Position numbers and translations under genes: made by a program
Notes under the pieces: generated by a model
Database searches by the model: none
What the model saw: the letters and a program-made list of their open reading frames with translations, nothing else
What the model was told of the DNA's origin: nothing
From: Solen grandis
Taxonomy: Eukaryota; Mollusca; Bivalvia; Adapedonta; Solenidae
Direction of reading: 5' to 3'
Assembly (NCBI GenBank): GCA_021229015.1
Contig: CM037783.1
Location: 21,461,289-21,525,288, forward strand
Length of the DNA stretch: 64,000 bases
Shown here: one piece after another, positions 36,336 through 47,369 of the stretch
Layout: every line of letters starts with the position of its first letter
Position numbering within the stretch: the stretch's first letter is position 1

Positions 36336-37136
36336 CTACGCCGTGCGATTGACTTTGACTTTTCCAATAATTTTACATCGATAAAACTGCGGTCGCTTTC
36401 TCGCTTACAGTAGAAAACAAAAGGCATTGTGTATGTCAATCAGAACGTAGCTCCGCCCCATCACCTGTTATTGATTTTGCTCAGTTCACAGTTAACTTTC
36501 GTGATGGAAGTGTCGGCCGAGACGGACTTTAAAAAAAACTTTATGCCTATAAAGGGTATCAGCGGTGTGTTTTGGAAAGGTTTTGAAATGACATTCGAGG
36601 ATTTTATAGAATTCCTACATGAAGAAGTACCGCAATTAAAATGGCTAGATGTCGTTAAAAGCCACACGTTCGTAGAACATGATGACAAGGACAAATATCC
36701 CGCTCCATTTGACAGTAAGTCTACGCCACACTGCTTTTGCTGTGTTTTATTAATTCAAGAGACAAAATTATTCTTGCTAAAACACCCCGAGTTTAAATGC
36801 CACCTATTTTGTTTGAAACTACATATTTGTCTATTTAAACTCATTCATTATTTCCTCGCAAGATTACACGTGACATATATATACCAGCAGTCAATATTAT
36901 ATTTCCGCGAGTTAAAACAGCAATGTGTCAACACCGGTCTGAATGAAGCTAGTGATGTCACAGTCTCTATTTATAGATTGATAAAACTGTGCACTTGATC
37001 CCTCTCGCTAAGGAGGCGTGGTTTATATTCGTCAACCGAAGCACGTGCTATTTGACAGGCGTTAAGGTCGAATGTAACATCGGGTTTTTGTTGAAGTGTA
37101 AACTGGAGAAAAGTCAAAGTCGATCGCACGGCGTAG
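36336..37136 (+). mobile_element. 801 bp TIR element with TA duplication, interrupting an A-family repeat
   Basis: The ends are 28 bp inverted repeats with one mismatch (CTACGCCGTGCGATYGACTT, continuing TGACTTTT), at 36336-36363 and 37109-37136. TA flanks both sides (36334-36335, 37137-37138). The flanks join to restore A-family repeat sequence: 'cttcatagggtgattgg' on the left and 'atgactag.agatg.cccctattg' on the right, which are contiguous near 46055-46095. TA target use suits Tc1/mariner-like, ISL2EU-like or other TA-specific superfamilies. The TIR matches no family I can name. Confidence 0.85.
36504..36714 (+). pseudogene. Exon-like reading frame inside the 801 bp element
   Basis: From the ATG at 36504 the frame reads MEVSAETDFKKNFMPIKGIS, then a TFEDFIEFLHEEVPQLKWLD segment and VEHDDKDKYPAPFD. 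It meets a textbook GTAAGT donor at 36715 in phase 1. Open reading continues to 36998, but residues after the donor look like translated intron (Cys/Leu/His-rich, no pattern). An in-frame upstream ATG at 36429 gives a less convincing leader. Aromatic and acidic residues and more balanced codons suggest genuine former coding sequence. No known transposase catalytic motif is visible. It is either the first exon of the autonomous parent element, kept in an internally deleted copy, or a captured host exon. Function unknown. Confidence 0.45.
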
Positions 37137-37218
37137 TAATGACTAGAAGATGGCCCCTATTGATTTTAGGGTCACTTGATCAAAGGTCAAAGTCACAGTG
37201 CCCTTGAATGTGAAAATC

Positions 37219-38202
37219 ATTTATTAGTTTTATTAGTATGCTCCCTATTTTTTGCTTAGCAGGCACTTATTAAAGAGTTTTTTGTTGGATTTTATTTTTT
37301 TAAATTCAACCAGGTTTTCAACCTTATTAGATGGGGTATGTCACTGGGCAGGCAAGCGGGCATTAACAGGTTGTTTCAGTTGAATGTCTCCTGTTAAAAT
37401 AAATAGATTTCTTAAAATATAAGTATAATGATCAGATTTAATAGATAAACACCTTATGCAGAGAGGAAGATTGGAATTAATTTTCAGGTCAGTAGGGTCA
37501 CAGTCACTGTTTTGATAAACTGTTTTGCTTGCCTTGGGCCACACTTGAAAAGCAGATTTTGCGTCTTTTGACAGATTTCTTGTTTTTCTTTAAATTATCT
37601 ATCAAACCAGTTTTATTCAAGCACCCTTAATTTTGGGAACTGACATGTAGCGTCCACACATATATCTTTTTCTGTGTGGTTAAAATTATAACCAGCATAA
37701 TCTGGAACTATGAAACTTGTCTGGCAGGCTGCTGGTGTTATAGATCATGGTATTTGAAATGATTTATTCAAACGTAAGGCATATGGCATGTGATGGTATT
37801 AATTATATTGGTATTAAATCGGTAAATCTGACATCCAAACAATGTGCTAATAAACTGATGGAGAATTCTGGTTTTTGATGAGAATTTGGTTTTTCTGCTA
37901 GAGGGGGTGGTGAACTAGCAGTATGCCAGACATATATATCAACCAGTGACACAGCCCTTCACCTTTCTGTCCTTTGATGATTTTTCAACAAAAAATCTGA
38001 TCCAGTCAATCAAGGTTTTATTATCATTCTGTTATGAATGTTGGAACTCTGAATATTTATTCCACAGGAAATCACTGTTCAAGCTGCTAGACTTATACAT
38101 ACTAGTTTGAAACCAACACATTGCTGACAAGTGTGACAGCCATGTAAATCAAATCTCTCTATATAGATCTATGTGTAAATGAGAGGATTTCTTTTTTTCT
38201 AG
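37219..38202. other. Intron, no feature seen
   Basis: AT-rich, no shared repeat. Confidence 0.5.
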
Positions 38203-38475
38203 TAGTGAGTTTCAAGTAAGAAAAGTGAGTTTCGAGTTAAAAAAAGTAAGTTTCGAGTTAAAAAAGGTGAGTTTCGAGTCAAGAAAAAGTGAGTTTCGAG
38301 TCTGAAAAAGTGAGTTTTGAGTTAAAAAAGGGAGTTTCAAGTTAAAAAAGTGAGTTTCGAGTCTGCAAAAGTGAGTTTCGAGTTAAGAAAAAGTGAGTTT
38401 CGAGTTAAGAAAAAGTGAGTTTCGAGTTAAAAAATGTGAGTTTCGAGTCAAGAAAAAGTGAGTTTCGAGTCAGAA
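38203..38475 (+). repeat. Minisatellite, about 13 units of 19-22 bp
   Basis: Units read GTGAGTTTCGAGTTAAAAAA with variants (CAAG for CGAG, TCTG or TCAAG after GAG). It ends 65 bp before the pogo-like element at 38541. The inverted form occurs at 44907. Confidence 0.9.
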
Positions 38476-38540
38476 CAGATGAGTGTATATACTGAACAGT
38501 GACAGGATAAAAATGTGTATATTTTTGGTGACTGTGTATA

Positions 38541-39343
38541 CAGTTGGTACTCGTTATCTCCAATTTGCATATATCAAATTTCGGCTATGTCAAATTAATT
38601 GACTTGGTCCAGATTTTTCCCTTCTTTGTCTACATACATGAACTTCAAAAAAGGAAATTTGGACCCTCGTCCTATAGTACAATGAATATTTGTTTATCTC
38701 AAATTCCACAGACGCTAATTAGCCCGCCAATATTTTTCACACCTATCAGTAAACTGGTGACACTAGCTTTGCTTGGGGCTATCTGTACTACAAATCGTGA
38801 TTTTAGGCTTTCACTAATTACCAGATTATATTTTGACGAAAAATATTTGCATGATAATTATATGGCCAAACACAAGGCGTTGTGCGTGACAATCTTTGCT
38901 CAAAATGTGCCAGATTTTTTTTTTAATACTATCGAAGAATAAACCCAGGTCATAATTCACAATGTCTCTAGAACCTACTTGTCCATCTATGAGCGCTGAG
39001 CATGTACATAAGTGCTCTTTATTAATAGAATGCAGTTCGCATGTTTTCGATCTATATTATTGTTGTAACCCTATTTGTTTATGTCGTACCTTTCTGTATT
39101 TATAGAAAGAAGCGGTTGAATAAATTAAGAAAAATATTCTACATATGGATTATTATTTATTAATTATATATTCTACAAAAATGTGCCATCTTCTTCATGA
39201 TATCGACACAATATTAATATAATGATACAGGTAAGATTTCTTGTTCAAAAGCCGATAATACCTCCTTTTGGATTGGTCAAATTACGGACATCTCGAAGTC
39301 TTATTTTTGGTCCCATCAAATTCAAGATAATGAGTGCCGACTG
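38541..39343. mobile_element. 803 bp pogo/Tc1-like non-autonomous element
   Basis: Left end CAGTTGGTACTCGTTATCTC and right end (reverse complement) CAGTCGGCACTCATTATCTT form imperfect TIRs, each flanked by TA (38539-38540, 39344-39345). The 'GGCACTCGTTATCTCGAA' style of terminus is typical of pogo/Tigger-type elements. A 132-codon frame from 38544 begins inside the TIR and shows no transposase motif, so it is not called as a gene. Confidence 0.8.
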
Positions 39344-39345
39344 TA

Positions 39346-40224
39346 TATTTAACATTTGTGTGTTTAATTGCTTTTTACGGTAAAGTATATTAAAAAAAAT
39401 CGGGAAACAGTTGCTTATATCAGCAGTGAGTTAAATTTTTATATTACTCTGACATGACGGATCGTTTAAGAAAAATATATATCCCGGTAAACTCAAATAG
39501 TCAAGTCGTTTATCCCGGGTAACTGTAAAAAAGCACGGAACATACACTCAGAAATTCCTGTAAATGGTTCAAATGCGGCATACCTCATTCCGAAATAAAC
39601 CGTTTTGAAATGGTGCCATTTTTCCTCCACATTTTTCATAATTTATTGGTCTGATATAAGAAATAAACACTTGTCAGCATAAAAACAAACCTGTCATTTA
39701 CGACTTTTCCTTGACTACTCTTCTTTTGTTTTGTTATTTTCCCTTTACCTTCTTGTCGAAGTTTACACACTGGCGAAACACGAATGTATTGTTGGTTTTG
39801 TTTATTGACAGGGAAGTAGTGTAAAAGTAAGTATCATTCTTGAAATGGACATTTTATTGTGCCAATGTTCCATTGTTGTATTTTGTTTGTTAACTTTTGC
39901 TGTATTCCAACATCACTGACATTGTGACAGTCACACTCACTGACACGCACTCTAAAAAAAAAATCAAAATTATCATTTGCATTAAAATAAAGATCACAAA
40001 AAAGCATGGGTAACATGAATGAAAGTTAGCAATCATCTGCATGAAATTGTATCAAACGATCCAGATTTTAACTATAAAAAACTTATATGTGAAGATCCAG
40101 TTCCAGCAATTTGATACGGGGGGGGGGGGGGGCAAACTCTGAAAATCACAGGACATGGGGGGGGCCCTTTATTATGTATTTTTTATGCATAATATCCAAA
40201 TCTCGTGGGGACGGGGTCTGGACA
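39346..40224. other. Intron, no feature except a SINE scrap and a G run
   Basis: A run of about 14 G at 40118-40131 and another of 8 at 40157. The 39485 SINE scrap is listed separately. Confidence 0.5.
39485..39505 (+). repeat. Short SINE tail fragment
   Basis: GGTAAACTCAAATAGTCAAG matches the last bases of the CAAGT-tailed SINEs. The rest of the element is absent. Confidence 0.4.
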
Positions 40225-40702
40225 CCTGGTGACAGATGTTCCTTAGGTTACTCTCTACCAAGATTGTTCAGGGGCTTCCGTGGCCGAGAGGGTAATGTCG
40301 CTGACTTTAACATTCACTCAGCATCTCATCACGTGTGTTCGAATCCCGGCAGGGTCATTCGGATTTTCATGTGAGGAAGCCTTCCAGCTGGCTTGCGGTA
40401 GGTCGGTGGTTCTGCCTGAATGCTTCAGTGCATTCGGGGTCTTCCTCCACCTGTAATTAGCTGGACGTCGCTATATGACTGAAATACTATTGAATCGACG
40501 GTAAACTCAAATAGTCAAGTCAAGTCAAGATTGTTCAAATTATTTTGATCCTTTGAAAAAAAAGACCACCAGGGGGCTAAGCCCATTTCCCTTATATGTA
40601 TACGGTACAAATTTGAAAATTCTTCTTGTCCTAAAGTACTCACTTGATTTATGGCTTGCACAGGGCAGAGCGACCCAGGGCCATCATGGCCCTGTTGCTA
40701 AT
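40225..40702 (+). repeat. B-family 3' fragment carrying a SINE
   Basis: 'ctctctaccaagattgttca' before the SINE and 'agattgttcaaattattttgatcc' after it are B core. It ends GCGACCCAGGGCCATCATGGCCCTG. The 5' part is absent. Confidence 0.7.
40271..40525 (+). mobile_element. Full-length tRNA-derived SINE with 12 bp duplication
   Basis: The head has an A-box-like CCGTGGCCGAGAGGGTAATG and a B-box GTGTTCGAATCCCG (Ser/Leu-like). It is followed by the conserved body (CTTCCAGCTGGCTTGCGGTA, CCTGTAATTAGCTGGACGTC) and a tail of CAAGT repeats. CAAGATTGTTCA flanks it at 40259-40270 and 40526-40537. It is inserted in a B-family repeat. Confidence 0.9.
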
Positions 40703-41673
40703 TATCACTACGTTTTTATTTTCCAGTCTATCATACTGAAGTTAATGTCAAATTGAACAGCATTGATTAATCATTTTTAATATGAAAATGATATTTTAAT
40801 GAACTTGAAGATAAAAGCTTTATACCCAAGAAGTTAAACTGTTTATTTTGTTGAAAGATGAACCTATACCTTTTTTCTTTACTTTGCATTTCTTTTCTTT
40901 TTTTTGTGCTAATATACGTATTATAGGAATTATGTTATCTAAAAATATGAATTTCAAGAGCTTTTTAATGGTATATACATTTTGATTTTTGAAGCAGAAA
41001 TATTGAAATTATAGGAAAATGAAATTTCTGCTCCTGTATGTAATTTATTTAAAAATCCCTTGAATTTGTCATTCAAGATGGCTGCCAAAAGTAGAGATAT
41101 TCACAGATGTGGAAACTATGTATATTGGTTCAAATATGTTGTATTACAAATACCAAAGAGTAACAAACAAAAGCAAATATTCCTTAGTGAATTTGTCCAG
41201 AACCCACAGTATTTGATACAAATATAGATAATCTTATAAATTGGGTTCACCAATCATCAAATACCCTTTCTGTTGAAAGTGTTGTATTCATAATTTTGTA
41301 TGTTTGCTTGTGAGGTGTTTTGGGGGATGGATCCCCGACCCCCTAACACCAATTATGGGGAGAATAAATGGGCTACTTGATAGCTGAAATTAAAAAAAAA
41401 ATAATAAAAAGGTTGATCAATATGACAGTTATTTCTCAGATGACGTTATTTTCAACTGTATATTTTTATAGTCACTCAACAATAAGAATGATTAAGTGTA
41501 AATATAGACAATTATATTTACGGAAAGTAAAAATAAAATCACGTTATCATTTTCTGCTAATACTTAATAGTATTTTAGTAATTTATATATATAGGCCTTT
41601 ATTTTAAAAGCATGAGACCAGGTGTTACTTTTGTAGCTGCAATCTTATTTATGGGAAAAGGGCTTACTTTCTT
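40703..41673. other. Intron, no feature seen
   Basis: AT-rich; no element ends recognised. Confidence 0.5.
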
Positions 41674-41675
41674 TA

Positions 41676-44667
41676 CAGTGGCGCTATCGTATCAGTTGTC
41701 AAAAAATACAATTGATATGATTGAAATACATACGATATGCGACATACGATCTGCGATGTACGATAGCAAGTTTGATTTACCTTTACGATACGATGTGATA
41801 CGTTTATAATCTGATACCATACGATCCACGATCTGCGATTTACGTTATGCGATATACGATACACGGTAAGCACGGTTGACATGACATTTTTATACATGTA
41901 CCTGCAAGCTTTATTTGACTACAAGTCCAGAAATATGCAAAAACTTCATGTTGTTAACAATATTTATCGTTACATATAACTGGTAATCCATGTGTTCCTC
42001 TGAAATAAACATAGCGAGCGACAGGAAATGGAGACATACTAAATTGCAGTCCCCCTGAAAAAGCGACAGACTCTGCGATTTCCATCGAGACCACTGTGAA
42101 CGGCACATGTAATGAGAGAAAGTTAAGTTTTTTTTATGAAGATTATTTATAAATATATTTTTATGATTACGTGTAATAATAACAATCACAATAAAAAAAA
42201 TGATAACAGTACTTTACTGATATCTAGTACTCTGCTACTTGTGTTAATTAACAAAATATCTTTTCTTAAAAAAATTATTAATATAATTGGTCCATGCCCT
42301 TTTATATACGATCGCGACCGCTCAATGAGTGCTTGTGAACAAACACATGGAAGCATAGCACGTGCTAGAACTTCTGGTTAACTGTCAAATAGCCGAAAAA
42401 AATGAAATGATGCATGAGCTACTGCATGCAACCTGCACCTTATATACCCGTATTGCTGCTTCTTTAAACAATTATTTAATTAAAAAAATGAAGACTGGAG
42501 GGCCATCTTGTTCGAAGAGAGGTCGCCGATTCTATCACAGCTTATACATGATGATAGCAGAAAATCTAATTTATAACAACTTCTAAATTGGTCCCATGCT
42601 TTCAACCATAAGCACATATTATTTGTTCCTATAAAAGAACTGTTGCTATATTTTACTCACTGTTTTAACTATAAAAAATATTTTTTATTTGTTTTATCAA
42701 TCATAAGAATACTCTAAGACTTACTCGAATTTGATTTCTATATTTTTTAAAAGTCCATTAGTCTTTAATTTGTAAAGAACCTCACCCCCTCGAAAGAGAG
42801 AGAGAGAGAGAGATTTTTATTATTAATATCATCATCAACAAGATTCACTATGGAAATATACTGATATATAGAATGTCTTCCTCTTCGGAATAAAATATTT
42901 CTATGATGACAATTTAATTTTAGAATAATAATGTAATAATGATATACATTAAAAGGAATAAACAATATGAATCAAATTAATTAATGGAAGAAACTTGTAG
43001 TGATGTTGTTGTTGTCTAGTAGATTCCTCCGTTGTCTTCGGGACACTCCTTGGTAGAATGAAGAATTTTGAGTTTTCTGTATTAAGGGTCACACTTCATT
43101 ATGTACAATCGCAATATTATGAATATATACTCTATAACGCGTAGGCGGCAGAGCTTTTAGTCAGATGGTATTAATTTAGTCGGTACAGTTTATATTACGT
43201 TAGTGCTCAATAGTGTATGTATGTATATACACACACTTATTCTAAGTTACATGTAAATTATTGTATAATATTTATTACAATAAAGGAACAGTTTTTGACT
43301 AAGCTACCCAGTGACACTACGTACATAACACCCTGGTTCTTTCTGTGATAATGTTCTCACAATAGGCCTGCGACCATCTTTCATGTTTTCTGTCACGTTA
43401 ATTAGTACGGTTATAACATTCATGTTGTATAAAGGTTGATTGTCCCTCCCTCGCCTTGAGGTGGGATTGGGGCTGTGCCCGCTGATAAGAAGGTATGACA
43501 CGCGTCTGGTGAAATACAATTACGTTGGTTAAATATACACATTCATGCATAAATGTACATATGTACATACATGAGAAAAAAAATCAGATATATTTTAAGC
43601 GAACTATACATGTAATAATATGGAATTTATAGATTTTTTTCCCATTTAACTTTTATCATGAAGTGAATTTGTGTTTTCACGGACAAGGAGGGATCGGTAA
43701 TTTGACTATGTATGTAGGGAGAAATGTACCCCAGTTGGGTTTCGAATGCAAGACCTCCTGATATTATACTGCTTTTTCAAACTGAAAGAGAGGGAGAGAA
43801 GAAAACAAAATATGTTCTGTGCAAATTATGACGTTTGCATATGTGGAGAGAGAGAGAGAGGGGGGGGGGGGATAAATAAAGTAGGAAATAAAAAAAAATA
43901 CACATTAGAACTATAATGTAGGTATATGCGTATACTCTCTAATCTCTTTCAATGTTTTAAATAAGAGCACGCAAGCGAACACTGCAGAGGAAAAAGGTCC
44001 CGGAAAATGAGTTATTCAAAGGAAGCAACATCTTGGATGAAATCGGAGTTTAATTATGCATAATTAGGTCAGATTTAAATTGTTAATTTTCAGACTTTCT
44101 AATCATGAAAATTTTGATCAAACACATCAAATAAACTTATAAGAATGTATGTAGCCCAGCGTTTACTTCAATACCGATTTAATGCTTTCGATTACATATT
44201 TTTCACACGTGCATTAAATTGCTTAACAACGCACAGCGTCTGCTGCAGAAATTCACTTAGGCCACTACACATGTATATACCGGTACATAAAAAGTAAAAA
44301 ATGTTATTTTAACTAAACAAATAATAAGATTATACTACATAATATAATTTATGATAAAAAATAATACATATACGCAAAATGTTGAATTTAGAGACACGAA
44401 GAATAATTATTTTCTATAAAAAAAATAAAGGGTGTCCTGAAACATAGACTGCCAAAAATCTTAGAGTGATTCGATACGATATACGTTATGCGATTTACGA
44501 TATAGACGATATACATTTTTACATACGATGCGATAAGATCCTGTTCATTATGTGTAATACGATTGAATGTGATAGGATACGATTCGATACGTTACGATGC
44601 AATTGAGTATACGATACGATATGAACAATATACGCTATTTTTGACAACTGATACGATAGCGCCACTG
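41676..44667. mobile_element. 2992 bp TIR element, TA duplication, Tc1/mariner-like ends
   Basis: Perfect inverted repeats of about 30 bp begin CAGTGGCGCTATCGTATCAG and continue TTGTCAAAAA, at 41676-41706 and 44637-44667. TA flanks both sides (41674-41675, 44668-44669). Just inside each end lie about 180 bp of degenerate TACGAT/ATACGAT repeats (to about 41872, and from about 44464), with a shared GTTATGCGAT core. The interior is very AT-rich with AG runs at 42798 and 43849. I see no intact transposase. The CAGTG start and TA target fit the Tc1/mariner superfamily, but the absence of a transposase leaves this open. Confidence 0.85.
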
Positions 44668-44906
44668 TATCTATCTGTCGGCTTATTTTGGCACTGATTT
44701 TATTCATACTCGTCAGAGAGTCGGTAAAAAAAAGTTGTGTCAACAACTATAAGAATTAATTCATGAATGAAGTTGTATTGTCAATTGGTTAAAACAATAT
44801 TTTGATACTTAATACATACTCTGTGAAAGACCTCTGCTTCCTGACAAAATATTCATAACAGGGGAGTTAAAAATGTATTGCGAATACATTTATATCTTCA
44901 ACTGTA

Positions 44907-45051
44907 CTAGAAACTCACTTATTCTAACTCGAAACTCACTTCTCGTAAGTTTCCAAATTACCATTTCTGATCTGAAACTCACTTTTCCAACTAGAAACTC
45001 ACTTTTCACAACTAGAAACTCACCTTTTCTAACTCGAAACTCACTACTCAC
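44907..45051 (-). repeat. Inverted copy of the GTGAGTTTCGAG minisatellite, 6-7 units
   Basis: CTAACTCGAAACTCACTT-type units, the reverse complement of those at 38203, with more divergence (several read CTAGAAACTCAC). It lies 240 bp beyond the right end of the 2992 bp TIR element. Confidence 0.88.
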
Positions 45052-45055
45052 TAAA

Positions 45056-45915
45056 AATTATATCTCTGTAAATGAAGAGTTCACTAAGTGCATAAATGTT
45101 ATGTTAATTTCACTGTACATGTAACTATCAGTAATGAAAGGGTTCGTTCATAAATGAAAACATTATATTTGTAAAAGATTGAGAAATAAATAGTAAAAAG
45201 AAATAAATAGTAAAAATATAGAACTTTTTCCTGTTAACACCAGTTATTGTTCTGCCCATTATTGTATATAACATACGCCGTCGTAATTCACATAATATGC
45301 ACATATTAGATTATTTCTTTTTATGTAAGATAAATAGAATATTTTGCTATGGTGATTTCTTTTGAACGTAAGATAAATAGAATAAATGCTACTGTGTTTT
45401 GATATAAAGTTTTTCTGACTCGGCTGAGAGAAATATAACTTGGCAGAGCCTAGTCGTTTATAATTCTTGCAACCCCATCTGATAAACTTAATATCAAAAC
45501 ACAGTAGAAAATTATTCTCTATATATTCACTACCATTTATTTTCATACCGAAGAACAGCCCATTATTTGGACAAAAGAATTGTTACCTTGGGTTTGGATG
45601 ATTCTAGGTTTCTTTCTAATTTTATATAAAAAGGACTTTTTTTCCTTTCACATTTACCTTGAGGTACCTGTGTAAATTATTTATAGAATTCAACCAGGGA
45701 TAGTTGGAGAGCGCAAAAAGAAGTTGATAAGATTTGCAGTAACTGATCAATTAAATATTTACTTACTCTGTAAATCATAGATGCCAAAATTCCATGTTGT
45801 TTAAGAACAGATAATTATACCTCATGATACTGGAGTCACGTCTATCGGTCTGTCTATAGGTTGGTTTGTCACCAAAACATATATAAGTTTATTAGAGCAC
45901 TTCCTGGATTTGGTG
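45056..45915. other. Intron, no clear feature
   Basis: A short near-palindromic pair (TACTGTGTTTTGATAT at 45389 against ATATCAAAACACAGTA at 45490) suggests a decayed MITE of about 120 bp. Otherwise nothing. Confidence 0.4.
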
Positions 45916-46120
45916 TGTTTTTATGCCCCCCTTTGAAGAAGAGAGGCATATTGTTTTGCAAATGTCTGTCGGTCAGTAGGTCGATCAGTCGGTCCATAGA
46001 CCACTTTGTTTCCAATCAATAACTGGAGAACGTTCGGGCCCACATTCCTCAAACTTCATAGGGTGATTGGTCATGACTAGTAGATGACCCCTATTGACTT
46101 CTGGGTCACTTCGAGGGGTG
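45916..46120 (+). repeat. A-family element, 5' fragment
   Basis: TTTTTATGCCCCCCTTTGAA, GTCGGTCAGTAGGTCG, and one partial core unit to 'ctattgacttctgggtcac'. The 3' part is lost. It supplies the uninterrupted version of the site split by the 801 bp element. Confidence 0.75.
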
Positions 46121-46410
46121 AAAGCAAAAAGGTTCTAAGTGACAATTTTACTCAAAGTCACTATTTTACAGAAAACAACTATGAATGTTATTATCTAGCA
46201 TTTATGAAAAAAATACAAATAAGATTTTGTTTTTATTTGATAAAATTCAACACTTTTTTATTTCTAATGCGAAAGAGTTATAAGTGGCATAGGTCAATCA
46301 GAACTTTTTTGCATTCATCAAATTTGTGAAAAAGTTATTTTATTTTTCACTATACTAGGTAATTGAAGAATTTGGTTAAAATTAACAAAATACCAATGTA
46401 AAAGTAGGCG

Positions 46411-46576
46411 AACCGTATGCAGCTGCTCGCTTACAGTCAGCTATGGAGTTGTCTAAGGTCCATATAGCATGCTGTTCACAGGCTTCTTATGCTGTACATG
46501 GGTATACGTCATCATCTTGTTTAATGACACTGAGATAGTTTTATAGCTGACTGTAAGCGAGCAACTGCATACGGTT
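46411..46576. mobile_element. 166 bp MITE with about 30 bp TIRs
   Basis: Ends AACCGTATGCAGCTGCTCGC and (reversed) AACCGTATGCAGTTGCTCGC, both continuing TTACAGTCAGCTAT. The flanks give only a GGC/GCC hint of duplication. Its centre (AGCTATGGAGTTGTC, ATGCTGTTCACA) is shared with 30613-30725. Confidence 0.75.
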
Positions 46577-47369
46577 TGCCATACTGAACGCACGCCTGAA
46601 ACACTGTCATGGCAACATTTAACTCCAAAACAAATACTGATTTGTATGGAAAACAAAAACTGAGAAATGAAAGGCCTTGCTTCTATAATCCAAAGAAACA
46701 GTTCATAACATATCTTTGGAGTAAATCATCAACTTAAGCTGTGTTTGGGAATCTAAACTATTCAGAAGATAACTGTTCTTGCTTTTTATACTGTATTTTG
46801 CATTCCATGCTTCAAAACATTTAAATAATTAAAACATTTCCAAATATGTGTCTTTGCTAAGAAAATTGAATTATTTCAGGAGTTGTCAGAACTTTTTCAG
46901 ACATAAATTTCATTGTCTTTTTGAATGTGGTCTTACTGGGTATCCATTTTAGTCTCTGTAAATGGCAGAAACAATGTCAAAAGCAACAAAATACTAATGA
47001 TGTGGGCTTATTTTGAAGGTGCAGGGATGCATGTGATGAAAACAAATTGCATTATGGGTTTTTGGCAGAGATACCTAATCTTTCCGCCTTTGTGCAGTGA
47101 ATTGCATACTCCACACATTGATTACAGTAAAATGTTGATGTTGTTTGGTTTTGATATTTTGCTCTTTTTGAACAACAATGTAGAATCATTGGTAATGTGT
47201 AGAATAAGCAATATAAAAAATGTGTTGATAAAATTTCATATGGCTGAAATTCTGATTCTTTAACAATCAAAGAACATAATATTTTTTCATTCGAAAATTA
47301 GTCAGTATGTAAGTTAAGTCATCATTTATAGTGAATGACATATTTGACAAACCAATCTTCCATATGGAC

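Larger units (their letters stand above)
36309..37218 (+). repeat. A-family core fragment split by the 801 bp element
   Basis: The left piece 36309-36335 and right piece 37137-37218 together read as one A-family unit ('ctcaaacttcatagggtgattgg' then 'atgactag...cccctattgattttagggtcac'). Confidence 0.75.

Noticed and set aside
36429..36998. 189-codon open frame as an intact host gene
   Set aside because: It lies entirely within an 801 bp TIR element, and only the part before GTAAGT looks coding.
38544..38942. 132-codon open frame as a gene
   Set aside because: It begins inside the TIR of a pogo-like element and shows no transposase or other motif.
43304..43519. 71-codon antisense frame inside the 2992 bp element as a transposase remnant
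   Set aside because: No DDE, helix-turn-helix or other transposase feature is visible.
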